Origin: Oscillospiraceae bacterium | GTDB lineage: Bacteria > Bacillota > Clostridia > Oscillospirales > Oscillospiraceae | Assembly: GCA_009778485.1 (NCBI GenBank) | Contig: WRJQ01000013.1 | Coordinates: 1 to 35,239 of the forward strand | Direction: 5' to 3' | DNA length: 35,239 nucleotides | Part shown: one piece after another, positions 7,384 to 15,779 of the stretch | Layout: each line of letters starts with the position of its first letter | Numbering within the stretch: the stretch's first letter is position 1 | Made by a program: the position numbers and the translations under genes | Notes under the pieces: model-generated | Told to the model about the DNA's origin: nothing | Database searches by the model: none | The model's input: the letters and a program-made list of their open reading frames with translations, nothing else

Positions 7384-10137
7384 CTACTCTTCCTTTTCTG
7401 CCGGTTCGGGCTCAGGTTCAGGTTCCGGCTCGGGTTCGAGCTCCGGCTCAGGTTCGGGCTCCGGCTCAGGTTCAGGTTCAGGTTCAGGTTCGGGCTCCGG
7501 CTCGGGTTCGGGTTCGGGTTCGGGTTCGGGCTCCGGCTCCGGCTCAGGTTCGGGCTCCGGCTCCGGCTCAGGTTCGGGCTCCGGCTCAGGTTCAGGTTCG
7601 GGCTCCGGCTCAGGCTCGGGTTCCGGCTCGCCGGCATCGCCTTCTGCTTCGCCATCTTCGAAAGCGCCGTCTTTGTGGAGCTGCGAATCTGTATCGTACA
7701 CGACGACAGGGGTGTTGTCCCCATCGTCCTCCTCCGGCTCTTCGTCATCATCTGCAAGAGGTTGCGACGAGGGATCCATGAGCGCGCGTGCGCTGAGTGA
7801 GACTTTCTTGCGCGTGTTGTCTATCTCTGTGATTTTGACGTCGAGTACCTGCCCGTCGGATAGCACTTCAGATGGAAGCCCAATCCTGTGATCCGTGATT
7901 TGCGAGATGTGGATCAGCCCGTCCACTCCCGGGCATATCTGCGCGAATGCGCCGAAGGGCATCATCTTTACGATTTTCACGCTTACGACGTCGCCGACGG
8001 CGTTCTGCGCCGCAAACCTTGTCCACGGGTTATCTTCGCTTTTCTTGTAGCCGAGCGAGATTTTCCTGTTCTCCTTGTCGAAGGCGAGCACATAGACTGA
8101 GACTTCGTCGCCTACCGAAAGGACGTCCGAGGGCTGTTTGACGCGCGTCCAACTGAGTTCCGATATGTGGACCATGCCGTCGACACCGCCAATATCTACG
8201 AACACGCCGTATGAAGTCATGGACTTGACGACGCCGTCGAACTGCTTCCCGACTTCTATCTCGTTCCAGAGCCGTTCGGACTTCTCCCGGCGCTCTTCGA
8301 CCTGCACCATCCGTATAGAACCCACGACGCGCCTTCTCGACGGATTGACTTCCGTTATGCGCAGCCTGACGTTCTTCCTCAGGAGCTGAGTCATGGGAAC
8401 CGACTTGGGGAGCCCTGTCTGTGAAGCGGGCACGAATACGCGAATGCCTTTGACGTTCGCTACGACCCCGCCTTTGTTCTCCTCGGTGACGACGCCCTCG
8501 ACAATAGTCTTCGCTTCCCTTGCGGCTTCGATATCGTCCCAGTTCCTGATAGCGTCGAGCCTTTTCTTCGAGAGCATGACCATGCCCTCGACGTCGTTGA
8601 CCCTCAGGACGAACGTCTCGATAGTGTCGCCGATTTTGATTATATCTTCTATATTTGAGTTCGACTCGTTGGCAAACTCGTTTATCGGGATGTAACCGGA
8701 CTGCTTGGCGCCCAGGTCGACCGATACCTCTGTAGAGGTGATCGAAGTGACGATACCTTTGACTTTTTCGCCTGTATGTAAAGTCTTGATTGACTTTTCG
8801 AGCATTTCTTCGAATGACTCTGTGGCCGCATTTGCTTCATCTGCTGCCCGGTCTTCGTCGTCCGCTGCCTCGCTATCAGTCTGTTGTGCAGGTTCGGCTG
8901 CTTCTGCCTGCCCGGCTTCGCCGGCCGGTTCAGTGGTTTCGCCGCCATCCTGCTCCGAATCGCCGCTTGAAGCTTCGGGAATCATCTCGCCCGGCGCGTC
9001 AAATACAGCGGCAGCCCAAGGCTCCGGTTCTTCCGCAGCAACCGGCTCTTCCTCGGCGACCGGCTCTTCCTCGGCTACCGGTTCTTCCGCAGCAACCGGC
9101 TCTTCTTCGGCGACCGGCTCTTCCTCGGCGACCGATTCTTCTTCAGCAACCGGCTCTTCCACGGCTACCGGTTCTTCCTCGGCAATCGGCTCTTCCTCGG
9201 CTACCGGTTCTTCTTCAGCTACCGGCTCTTCCGCAGCAACCGGCTCTTCCACGGCTACCGGCTCTTCGGTGGCTGTGGTCTCGTCAAAAATGTTTTCTTC
9301 GCTCATCTTAAAGATGACCTCCTTAATTATCCACGCCGGAGTCGACGCGCCGGCTGTTATCCCGACGGTGTCAGACGCGCGGAAATCAGCAGGCCTCAGA
9401 TCGTCGGCGCTCTGCGCGAAAATGACTCTCGAACAATGTTCCCTGCAGATGTCCGCAAGCCGGATGCTATTGGCGCTGTCTTTGCCGCCAACGACGACCA
9501 TAATATCCGCCGTTGCCGACAGTTGCGCAGCCTCCTGCTGGCGTTTACACGTAGATTTACATATTGTATCAAATATTTCGTAGTTTGTACACTCTTTTTT
9601 TATTATTTCAGCGCATTCGTCATAGGTTGCTTTTGTGTTAGTGGTTTGAAAGACAAGCGATACAGGAATGTCCGCGTTCGTACCGTGCGAGAGCCAGCTC
9701 GACAGCTCCGCTGCAGTTTCAAAAACCTCGCATCTTTCGCACCAGCCGGCTATGGCCGTTACTTCCTTGTGCCTGCGCTCCCCTATAATTACCGGCAAGC
9801 GCCCCAATGCTGACGCGGCGCTCACAAGTTCGTGAATTTTCTTCACATCGGGGCATGTCGCGTCGATGATTACCGCGCCTGTTTTCGACAGTTCGTCATA
9901 CTCTCTTTTCCCCACACCGTGCGACCTGATAATTACTGCGGCGCCCTGCGGCACATCCTCGACGCCCGGCACGGCGCGTACGCCTTTTCCCTCAAGGCAG
10001 CTTATTACGTGCTCGTTGTGGATTATAGGCCCGAGCGTGACGCATCCCGGGTAGTCATCCGAGGCTTTTTCGCAAAGGTTAACCGCCCTTCGCACCCCAA
10101 AGCAAAAGCCCGCGGACTTCGCGGTCAGGACTCTCAT
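7384..10137 (-). CDS. ispH: Bifunctional IspH reductase - ribosomal protein S1 fusion
   Basis: Residues 1-277 are 4-hydroxy-3-methylbut-2-enyl diphosphate reductase, the last step of the MEP isoprenoid pathway. The [4Fe-4S] cysteines are visible at C12 (GFCFGV), C95 (ATCP) and C193 (ICKST), with H40, H73 and H123 and the end motif GITAGASTP. From Met278 a second protein begins. It has an acidic linker of 14 six-residue EEPVAx units (291-374), then four S1 RNA-binding domains (about 457-530, 543-612, 628-700 and 713-785), an acidic stretch, and a tail of 38 Glu-Pro units (837-912). IspH-S1 fusions are known from Clostridia; the long EP tail is unusual. The start overlaps the plsC stop (ATGA). 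An internal ribosome site precedes Met278, so free S1 may also be made. Confidence 0.95.
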   Translation of the reverse strand: MRVLTAKSAGFCFGVRRAVNLCEKASDDYPGCVTLGPIIHNEHVISCLEGKGVRAVPGVEDVPQGAAVIIRSHGVGKREYDELSKTGAVIIDATCPDVKKIHELVSAASALGRLPVIIGERRHKEVTAIAGWCERCEVFETAAELSSWLSHGTNADIPVSLVFQTTNTKATYDECAEIIKKECTNYEIFDTICKSTCKRQQEAAQLSATADIMVVVGGKDSANSIRLADICREHCSRVIFAQSADDLRPADFRASDTVGITAGASTPAWIIKEVIFKMSEENIFDETTATEEPVAVEEPVAAEEPVAEEEPVAEEEPIAEEEPVAVEEPVAEEESVAEEEPVAEEEPVAAEEPVAEEEPVAEEEPVAAEEPEPWAAAVFDAPGEMIPEASSGDSEQDGGETTEPAGEAGQAEAAEPAQQTDSEAADDEDRAADEANAATESFEEMLEKSIKTLHTGEKVKGIVTSITSTEVSVDLGAKQSGYIPINEFANESNSNIEDIIKIGDTIETFVLRVNDVEGMVMLSKKRLDAIRNWDDIEAAREAKTIVEGVVTEENKGGVVANVKGIRVFVPASQTGLPKSVPMTQLLRKNVRLRITEVNPSRRRVVGSIRMVQVEERREKSERLWNEIEVGKQFDGVVKSMTSYGVFVDIGGVDGMVHISELSWTRVKQPSDVLSVGDEVSVYVLAFDKENRKISLGYKKSEDNPWTRFAAQNAVGDVVSVKIVKMMPFGAFAQICPGVDGLIHISQITDHRIGLPSEVLSDGQVLDVKITEIDNTRKKVSLSARALMDPSSQPLADDDEEPEEDDGDNTPVVVYDTDSQLHKDGAFEDGEAEGDAGEPEPEPEPEPEPEPEPEPEPEPEPEPEPEPEPEPEPEPEPEPEPEPEPEPEPEPEPEPEPEPELEPEPEPEPEPEPAEKEE
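7402..7629 (-). repeat. Hexanucleotide array encoding (Glu-Pro)38
   Basis: There are 228 bp of 6-bp units (GAGCCG, GAACCC, GAACCT and similar, read on the minus strand) with no interruption of period. One unit reads Glu-Leu instead of Glu-Pro. Synonymous changes are scattered through it, so it is not a pure microsatellite, but copy number could still change in steps of two residues without a frameshift. Confidence 0.9.
9016..9267 (-). repeat. 18-bp tandem array encoding 14 EEPVAx units
   Basis: The array is 252 bp, exactly 14 units of 18 bp, encoding the acidic linker between IspH and the S1 domains. The sixth residue varies between Glu, Ala and Val, one unit has Ile for Val, one has Ser for Pro, and the last is EEPEPW. 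The frame is kept throughout. Confidence 0.9.
9304..9324 (-). promoter_or_regulatory. Internal ribosome binding site and ATG for S1 inside ispH-rpsA
   Basis: In the minus direction a perfect AAGGAGG (9318-9324) is followed by 11 nt and the ATG of Met278, the first residue of MSEEN, exactly where the IspH domain ends. The same bases encode Ile-Lys-Glu-Val. The site could allow separate initiation of the S1 part. Spacing is slightly long but workable. This is inference from sequence. Confidence 0.5.
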
Positions 10138-10781
10138 GGCGCAGCGCTCCCCGCCGGGTCCGGTTCGCCGCCAAGCTCCGCAATCTGCTTCATAAGCTCC
10201 AATATTAAGATATTGTAATCTTCCTGCGTTCTTTTCTCCCTCTGCGCGGGCAGATAGTACGGTTCTCCGATTTTGACGACCACACGCCTGAATATCGGCT
10301 TTTTTCTGGGGATAAAAACAGGCACGAGAGGCGCCTTGGCCCGCTCAGCGAGCTTGATAGCTCCGGACTTCGCAGCGACGGAATCGTCTTCCATGGCGCG
10401 GGTGCCTTCGGGAAAGATCGCGACTGCTTCCCCGTTTTTCATGTACCCCAGGGATTCTTTTACGGTTATCATGTCGGACTTGCTTCTGTCTACGCTGATC
10501 ATATTCAGTTTTCTCAGTATTTGCGAGATTAGAGGTATCCTGAACAGTTCCACCTTCGCGATAATATGAACCTGGCGGTTGATCCCGTAGGCGAACGCGA
10601 TGAAAAATGGGTCTATATTGCTGGAATGGTTCGCGCAGACGAGCGCGGCTGCTTCAGGGAGCTTGCCCGCACCTTCAAACCTTAGCGGGTAGAATATCCC
10701 TATGGAGAAGCGCGCAAGCCTGTAGCAGCATCTGTAAAACAATGAGCTCCTCGCAGGAGCCTGTGTAATGTTTTTTGCCAT
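10134..10781 (-). CDS. plsC: 1-acyl-sn-glycerol-3-phosphate acyltransferase
   Basis: This 215-aa membrane-associated enzyme adds the second acyl chain to lysophosphatidic acid, giving phosphatidic acid for membrane lipid synthesis. The family motifs are clear: NHSSNIDP at residues 51-58 (catalytic His and Asp) and FPEGTR at 123-128 (glycerol-phosphate binding). A hydrophobic or amphipathic N-terminal stretch at about 15-35 would seat it on the membrane. The length is usual for the family. It sits between cmk (3 bp gap) and ispH-rpsA (4-bp ATGA overlap), the standard Clostridia order, so translation is probably coupled. Confidence 0.93.
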   Translation of the reverse strand: MAKNITQAPARSSLFYRCCYRLARFSIGIFYPLRFEGAGKLPEAAALVCANHSSNIDPFFIAFAYGINRQVHIIAKVELFRIPLISQILRKLNMISVDRSKSDMITVKESLGYMKNGEAVAIFPEGTRAMEDDSVAAKSGAIKLAERAKAPLVPVFIPRKKPIFRRVVVKIGEPYYLPAQREKRTQEDYNILILELMKQIAELGGEPDPAGSAAP

Positions 10782-10784
10782 CGC

Positions 10785-11462
10785 CTAAGCACCGAGTCTC
10801 CCGGAGATAAGCGCGCACAGCGCCTCGAAGCTCTCTCCCAGATCCATATTCGTAGTGTCAAGTATCACCGCATCATCAGCGGCCCTCAGCGGGGCGACGT
10901 CGCGCTCGCTGTCGTTCTTGTCGCGCTGCGCCATTTCCTCGAGCACCTTTTCGGGCGTCGTCCCGATACCTTTCTCGCGGAGCTCAAGGTACCTTCGCCT
11001 CGCCCTGACTTCCGGCTCCGCTGTCAGGAATACCTTCAAGCCCGCTTTCGGCATTATCACCGTGCCGATGTCGCGCCCGTCCATGATGACGTCATATTCT
11101 TCCGCCATGCGCCGCTGCTGCGACAGCAGGTACTCCCTCACGGGCGGCAGGGCTGATACGTCCGAGGCATACGAGGATACTTCCGGCATGCGTATCTCCT
11201 CCGTGACGTCTTCGCCGCCCAAGTACATGCGCTGCACGCCATCGTCATCGTATTTCATAACAGGAGAGATTTCCGGCAGGAGCGCTTTTACGCTTGCTTC
11301 GTCCCTTGGCTCTACGCCTTTGCGCAGTACATACAGACCGACGCACCTGTAAAGCGCGCCGGTATCGACATATATAAGGCCGAAACGTTTAGACGCCATT
11401 TTCGACAGAGTGCTTTTTCCCGCTCCGGCAGGCCCGTCCAATGCTATGCTTTTGTTTTCCAA
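10785..11462 (-). CDS. cmk: Cytidylate kinase
   Basis: Cmk phosphorylates CMP and dCMP with ATP, feeding RNA, DNA and phospholipid synthesis. The 225-aa protein opens with a P-loop, GPAGAGKS at residues 10-17. It carries the DGRDIGTVIMPKAGLKVFLT segment of the CMP-binding region, and later RYLEL and RDKNDSERDVAPL, all typical of bacterial Cmk. The start is TTG at 11462, chosen because GGAGG stands 7 nt upstream and the P-loop position then matches the family. It lies 13 bp after the lipoprotein gene stop and 3 bp before plsC. Confidence 0.95.
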   Translation of the reverse strand: MENKSIALDGPAGAGKSTLSKMASKRFGLIYVDTGALYRCVGLYVLRKGVEPRDEASVKALLPEISPVMKYDDDGVQRMYLGGEDVTEEIRMPEVSSYASDVSALPPVREYLLSQQRRMAEEYDVIMDGRDIGTVIMPKAGLKVFLTAEPEVRARRRYLELREKGIGTTPEKVLEEMAQRDKNDSERDVAPLRAADDAVILDTTNMDLGESFEALCALISGRLGA

Positions 11463-11475
11463 TGTTTTGCCTCCG

Positions 11476-12357
11476 CTATATCATTATCCACATGGCGGGG
11501 CGTATCCCTCCGCCGCTCTCGCCTATGAACAGGCCGCTGACGCTTATTGTCCCGTCGTTATCGACGTATGCGGCGTACATGCCGTTGTTGCCGGGCGAGC
11601 GCAGCCACCACATGAACTTGTAGTCCGTTTCAATATATACGGCTATGCGCGCTTCGTTGTACTTGTCGTCGACGCTCCAAACATCCTCGTCAGTGCGCGT
11701 CGCCAGGAATCCGCTGTCCCCGAAGTATCGCACCGTCTCTTCGATGCTCAGGAGGAAGAGTTTATCGGTAGTTTCGGCGCCCCCGTACGTGCCGAACCAT
11801 GGGTTATTGTCATTCGTGATTTGTGAGTCCAATATCCATGCTTTCTCATCGGCAGAAAAAGTCTCATCATAGAATGTCCCGTTGAGCCAGGTGCGCACCA
11901 TGCTGTCTCTCCAGGTCACATCAGAGAAGTTCCCGAGCCTGTATGGCAGGAAGTCGATAATGTCGACGCTCATGATCAATGCTTTGCCATCCCCTGTTTC
12001 CAGCACAAGCCAGTCCATGCCGGCGAAGTTGAGTACGCTGTGTTCGGGAGTCGGAAAGTCGGGGTAAGGCGAAGGGTCTAGGGGCGGCTCTTCGGGCGCG
12101 GTTTCAGTCTCGCCATCCGGATCTGTTCCCCAGGCGGATTGCAGGATGTCCTCAATGGTCAGGTCGCCGTCATCGTCGAGCTCAAGGTCGCCTCCGGTAT
12201 CGCTGTCACCCCCGGATTCCGTGGATTCCGCAGGATTCCCGGATTGCGCGGAATTCATCGAATCCATGCTGCTCTCGCCGGGCTCTTCCTTGTTCCCGCA
12301 CGCGGCTGAGCTGAGGATCAGCAAGATTACCAGCAGGACGCAAAATGCCTTTTTCAT
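11476..12357 (-). CDS. DUF6273-type lipoprotein
   Basis: This is a 293-aa predicted lipoprotein. A signal peptide ends in the lipobox SSAAC with the lipidated Cys at residue 20. An 80-residue Ser/Glu/Asp/Pro-rich linker follows, then a C-terminal domain (about 105-293) with the features of DUF6273: WLVLE, WRDSMVRTWLNGTFYDETF, WWLRSPG, and a terminal GIRPAMWI. Such domains are frequent in extracellular proteins of gut Clostridia; their biochemical role is not established. It overlaps rluB by 4 bp (ATGA) and sits between rluB and cmk, so an exported protein is embedded in a housekeeping operon. This looks like a lineage-specific insertion. Confidence 0.8.
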   Translation of the reverse strand: MKKAFCVLLVILLILSSAACGNKEEPGESSMDSMNSAQSGNPAESTESGGDSDTGGDLELDDDGDLTIEDILQSAWGTDPDGETETAPEEPPLDPSPYPDFPTPEHSVLNFAGMDWLVLETGDGKALIMSVDIIDFLPYRLGNFSDVTWRDSMVRTWLNGTFYDETFSADEKAWILDSQITNDNNPWFGTYGGAETTDKLFLLSIEETVRYFGDSGFLATRTDEDVWSVDDKYNEARIAVYIETDYKFMWWLRSPGNNGMYAAYVDNDGTISVSGLFIGESGGGIRPAMWIMI

Positions 12358-13193
12358 ATTATCGGACTTCTTTCTTCGTTCAATGCTGCCACTTCTTCCT
12401 TTGTGAGGTGACGCCAGGCGCCTGCCTTAAGAGAGCCGAGTTCCAGGCTGCCAATGGCTATGCGCTTAAGCGACAGTACCTTTAAGGAGCAGCTCTCGCA
12501 CATTCTTCGCACTTGCCTGTTCCGGCCTTCGACGATCCCTACTGTCAGCACCCCGCCCCGTGTATCTTCGCTTTTTATGGCGATGGACTCAGCCTTGACA
12601 ATGTGATCGCCAATAGATACCGGCCCGCGCATGAGCCTAGCGCCTTCCGCTATGTTGCCCGTGACGCGGACTTCGTACAGCTTTATCTTGTTGTTTGAAG
12701 GGTGCATTACCGAGTTGGCGAAGTCTCCGTCGTTCGTCAGGAGGAGCAGGCCTTCAGACTCCATGTCCAACCTGCCGACAGGGTATACCCTCGCGCCGGC
12801 GCCGCTTACAAGGTCAACTGCTGTTTGCCTGCCTCTGTCGTCTTTTGCGGTTGTGATATACCCTCGGGGTTTGTTCAGCATTATATATAGCGGTTTGTCG
12901 GAAGGCTTTAGGAGCGCCCCGTCGATCCGGATCTCATCTGCGGCCGGGTCTGCCCTGTCGCCTATGCGCGCCGCTATGCCGTTTACTGTAACCCGCCCTT
13001 CCTGAATGAGCCGCTCGGCTTCTCGCCGTGACGCGGCCCCGCGCGCGGTTATGATCTTTTGCAGGCGCTCAGTTGCTTCAGGTGCTTTTAGGCCTGTAGG
13101 AGCCTTAGACCCACCAAGGGCAGAAGGAGCTTCAGCCGCCTCAGAGGCTTGACCCGCTTCAGGGATCTCAGTTGCTTCAGGTGCCTTGGACAA
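12354..13193 (-). CDS. rluB: RsuA/RluB-family rRNA pseudouridine synthase
   Basis: This 279-aa RNA-modifying enzyme converts uridine to pseudouridine, by family most likely in 23S rRNA. After an N-terminal extension of about 43 residues rich in Ala, Glu and Pro, an S4 RNA-binding domain (ERLQKIITARGAASRREAER to about residue 95) leads into the catalytic domain. That domain has MLNKPRG and GRLDMESEGLLLLTND, whose Asp is the family nucleophile, then GRNRQVRRMCE. The start is TTG 13193, preceded by AAGGAAG, and overlaps the ytfJ end by 17 bp. No later start codon precedes the S4 domain. The extension contains KAPEATE twice. RluB is favoured over RsuA by context only. Confidence 0.85.
   Translation of the reverse strand: MSKAPEATEIPEAGQASEAAEAPSALGGSKAPTGLKAPEATERLQKIITARGAASRREAERLIQEGRVTVNGIAARIGDRADPAADEIRIDGALLKPSDKPLYIMLNKPRGYITTAKDDRGRQTAVDLVSGAGARVYPVGRLDMESEGLLLLTNDGDFANSVMHPSNNKIKLYEVRVTGNIAEGARLMRGPVSIGDHIVKAESIAIKSEDTRGGVLTVGIVEGRNRQVRRMCESCSLKVLSLKRIAIGSLELGSLKAGAWRHLTKEEVAALNEERSPII
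13068..13187 (-). repeat. Direct repeat pair in the rluB N-terminal extension
   Basis: A 21-bp sequence (minus strand AAGGCACCTGAAGCAACTGA plus one base) occurs at 13167-13187 and, with one mismatch, at 13068-13088. The copies are 99 bp (33 codons) apart and in frame. They encode the two KAPEATE motifs, suggesting the extension grew by a local in-frame duplication. Confidence 0.75.
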
Positions 13194-13575
13194 GTTCTTC
13201 TTCCTTGTTCTTGTTAATGAAGTCGGTCACCTTGTCGAAGAGTTCCGGGACTGTCTCGATTACGCGGTCGAGCGTCGACGAGGCCGGCGGCGCTATGTGG
13301 AGCATCCTGGCTGAACCGTCCTTTATGACAATAAAGGCTACCGGTTCCACTTTGACCCCGGCGCCGACTCCTCCGCCAAAGGCTTCGAGCGGTTCAGATT
13401 TTTTTGCCTTGTCCGTGCCGCCTCCAGCGAAACCGAAGCTCAGCTTCGATACCGGCACCAGCGTAATGCCGTCCGCAGTCGTAATCGGTTCGCCTACAAT
13501 GGTGTTCGTCTCAACTATCTCTTTGATTTTCTGGATTGTCGTTTCAACGACTTCGCTTACCGGCCGTTTATCCAT
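13177..13575 (-). CDS. ytfJ: YtfJ/GerW-family sporulation protein
   Basis: This 132-aa protein matches the YtfJ (GerW) family. It has a helical N-terminus (VVETTIQKIKEIVETNTIVG), then PITTADGITLVPVSKLSFGF and a Gly-rich segment (GGGTD, FGGGVGAG), and a hydrophobic strand with VEPVAFIVIKDG. In Bacillus the homologue is made in the forespore and is needed for germination through some receptors; its role in Clostridia is less clear. The ATG has AGGAGG 9 nt upstream. It lies next to the DUF2953 gene, an association typical of spore formers, and overlaps rluB. Its presence supports a sporulating ancestry. Confidence 0.88.
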   Translation of the reverse strand: MDKRPVSEVVETTIQKIKEIVETNTIVGEPITTADGITLVPVSKLSFGFAGGGTDKAKKSEPLEAFGGGVGAGVKVEPVAFIVIKDGSARMLHIAPPASSTLDRVIETVPELFDKVTDFINKNKEEELVQGT

Positions 13576-13643
13576 GCCATGTGTCCTCCTGTATATCTAT
13601 TCCGCTCTGCGTTCAGGCGGCGTTCCGGGCGCTGCTTGAACGA

Positions 13644-14279
13644 TTATCTCCTAGGAGCCTTCGCTTGAAAAGCGGTTCTGAGAGGCAGCAGCGCGATTGC
13701 TACGTAGAGTACCTCCCAGACAGCTATGGATATTGCTGCGTTTATATACACAACCGGGCTCTCCGCTTGAAAATCGGCGAACGAGCGCAAATCGCAGCGC
13801 CTTATCCTTAACGATCTGACAAGGACGGGTTTCACCGCGTTTATAACTGCGACGGATTGCCCATAGCGCACCGCTGTGTCCATAGGGTCGCCGCCGGCTG
13901 ATGTGAAGCGGATTATGAGCCTCTTGATCAGCAGCCTCCGGCGCAGCCTGCCAAGAGCTTTCTTTACTGCTTTCATGGCGGTTCTCGCCGCTTCGATCGT
14001 TGCGGGTTTCTCCGCGCCCTGTTTCGCTTCTCTCGCCTTTTTTTCTTTCTTCTCCTGCTTCTTGAGCGCTCGCTTGCGCATGCGCATTGCCTTTTTTGCC
14101 GCAGCTTTTTCCGCTTTTTTGCCTGTGAACTGCTTTTCCTTGCGCGGTATCACGCGGATAGACAGCGGCCCCACCCTGGCAGAGACCTTGAGCCCTTCAG
14201 GGCCGTACTCCGCAGCCACGCCAATCCGCAGCAGCGCGAGCAGCAGCAATACCGCAAGTACAACAGCCAGAGCGATCAT
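13644..14279 (-). CDS. DUF2953 domain membrane protein
   Basis: This 211-aa protein is of unknown biochemical function. An N-terminal membrane anchor (IALAVVLAVLLLLALLRIGV, residues 2-21) is followed by a beta-strand segment (VSARVGPLSIRVIPRK), a very Lys/Ala-rich charged stretch (about 50-100) and a C-terminal region with SAGGDPMDTA and hydrophobic segments. This matches DUF2953, a family encoded beside ytfJ in spore-forming Firmicutes and suspected of a sporulation role from that context. It overlaps the scpB end by 4 bp (ATGA), and ytfJ follows after 68 bp. Confidence 0.8.
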   Translation of the reverse strand: MIALAVVLAVLLLLALLRIGVAAEYGPEGLKVSARVGPLSIRVIPRKEKQFTGKKAEKAAAKKAMRMRKRALKKQEKKEKKAREAKQGAEKPATIEAARTAMKAVKKALGRLRRRLLIKRLIIRFTSAGGDPMDTAVRYGQSVAVINAVKPVLVRSLRIRRCDLRSFADFQAESPVVYINAAISIAVWEVLYVAIALLPLRTAFQAKAPRR

Positions 14280-14881
14280 ATATCTATCTTTCCCGCTTCT
14301 GTGAGCGCATCCTGTGCCTTTAGTTCGAGAATCGCGTTTTGAATCCCTTCCATGCTCTCCGCGTTTGCCTGGACGTCCGGCAGTTCCGGCAAGTCCCGCA
14401 GAGACTCCAGGCCGAAGGTTCGCAGGAAGGTTGCCGTCGTTTTATATAGGATCGGCCTCCCCGGTGCGTTGAGCCTGCCGCAGGGCTGTACGAGATCCCG
14501 TTCGAGCAGAAGGCCGACCGTGTACGCGCTGTCGACGCCCCTGATCTGTTCGATATAGGCCTTCGTCACTGGCTGAAAGTACGCGACGACTGCCAGGACT
14601 TCCAGTGCGGGCTGGGATAACTGCGGCGGCTTCCTCGTCTCGAGCGCCAGCCTGATGACGTCGGCGTACTCAGGCGAGGAGCAAAGCTGGGCCGCTCCGT
14701 CCATTTTTACAAGGCGTATCCCCCTGCGGTCAAAGCTGTAGCTGTCCCGCATCCTGTTGACTGCTGCTTCGGCTTCGAACTCTCCGACGCCGAGCACCGC
14801 AGCCAGCCTCGATAGCTTTACCGGTTCTCCGGAGACGAATAATATGCTTTCTATCGCGCTTTCTATATCATGGTTTTCCAA
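14276..14881 (-). CDS. scpB: Segregation and condensation protein B
   Basis: ScpB is the winged-helix partner of the SMC-ScpA condensin complex that compacts and segregates the chromosome. The 201-aa product starts ESAIESILFVSGEPVKLSRL and contains PPQLSQPALEVLAVVAYFQP and IEQIRGVDSAYTVGLLLERD, both characteristic of the two ScpB winged-helix domains, ending near FLRTFGLESLRDLPELP. The start is TTG 14881, with GGAG seven bases upstream. It lies 55 bp after scpA and overlaps the DUF2953 gene by ATGA, so the set is likely co-translated. SMC itself is not in this window. Confidence 0.92.
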   Translation of the reverse strand: MENHDIESAIESILFVSGEPVKLSRLAAVLGVGEFEAEAAVNRMRDSYSFDRRGIRLVKMDGAAQLCSSPEYADVIRLALETRKPPQLSQPALEVLAVVAYFQPVTKAYIEQIRGVDSAYTVGLLLERDLVQPCGRLNAPGRPILYKTTATFLRTFGLESLRDLPELPDVQANAESMEGIQNAILELKAQDALTEAGKIDI

Positions 14882-14936
14882 TGAGGGGCTCCAATCCGCT
14901 TGTGATTATACGTGGGGCTCCGCTGCTGCGACCGCG

Positions 14937-15737
14937 TCATTGAGGCACAGCACTTGTGTATTCGCCGATCTCGATTTCGAGTTCGCGCCCGGCGCCTGTA
15001 AACGTCACCATCGCGTCGCTGCCGCCAAGTATGAGCAGGTTGCCAACCTTGCATAGCTCGAGGATAGCAATGAGCGTCGCCACAAGCTCGGTGCGGCTCC
15101 CCGCGCCGTAGAACAGGTCAACGAGCGCTATGTCGCCCCCTGCCTTCAGCCTTTCGATGATCTGCGCGGCTTTGTCGCCGATCGGATATACGATGCGTTC
15201 GGGGAAGACAGGCGGCCTCGGGTTCCTGCTGTCGATCTTGGCCTCCTCACGGCCCGCTACCCGCAACACTGCTTCCCGGAGATCGCCGCTGCTGTGGGTG
15301 TACTTATACCGCGCATCTACTTCGATGTACTCGGGCGGGCCGGGCATCATCGCCCCGCCGGCGGTGTACATGCCCGCCAGCGTTTCGGCGGCGGATTTAA
15401 TCTGCGTATATATATCGCTGCACTTCAGCTCTTCCAGTGAGGATATCAGTTGCTCCAGCTCCGAGACCTCCGCGTCGCCGGTGAGGAGCATTCTGGTTTT
15501 GATGTAGGCCAGGTGCGACGCCATTGCTACGAACTCGCTCGCAATCTCGAGGTCGAGCTCGGCCATTTCGGCCAGGTAGGCCAAGTATTGCTCAAGGATC
15601 ATAGATATGCTGATATCGCGGATCTCTACCCTGTCTTTGCTGAGGAGCTGGAGTATCAGCGTCAGCGGGCCTTCAAAATCCGATATTTCATTTTTCGTCC
15701 GGACAATGCCTTCCAGCCTGAACACGGGGGTTTCCAT
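14937..15737 (-). CDS. scpA: Segregation and condensation protein A
   Basis: ScpA is the kleisin that bridges the SMC dimer heads together with ScpB. The 266-aa protein has the conserved N-terminus (ISDFEGPLTLILQLLSKDRV, DISISMILEQYLAYL) and the ASEFVAMASHLAYIKTRMLL helix that contacts the SMC neck, then a variable linker. A C-terminal winged helix (IALVDLFYGAGSRTELVATL, FTGAGRELEIEIGE) follows. The length fits the family. An AAAGGAT ribosome site precedes the ATG. It begins 42 bp after the M50 protease gene and is followed by scpB. Confidence 0.92.
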   Translation of the reverse strand: METPVFRLEGIVRTKNEISDFEGPLTLILQLLSKDRVEIRDISISMILEQYLAYLAEMAELDLEIASEFVAMASHLAYIKTRMLLTGDAEVSELEQLISSLEELKCSDIYTQIKSAAETLAGMYTAGGAMMPGPPEYIEVDARYKYTHSSGDLREAVLRVAGREEAKIDSRNPRPPVFPERIVYPIGDKAAQIIERLKAGGDIALVDLFYGAGSRTELVATLIAILELCKVGNLLILGGSDAMVTFTGAGRELEIEIGEYTSAVPQ

Positions 15738-15779
15738 TTTCGCAAATCCTTTAATAATATTTGATACGTTTCGATTGCC

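Noticed and set aside
7334-7891. Antisense frame encoding a long Gly-Ser repeat
   Set aside because: It is the mirror of the Glu-Pro array of the S1 tail; the hexamer repeat keeps several frames open by itself.
8705-9583. 292-codon Ser/Ala-rich antisense frame over ispH-rpsA
   Set aside because: It is a shadow of the EEPVA array and the IspH domain, with low-complexity content and no start signal.
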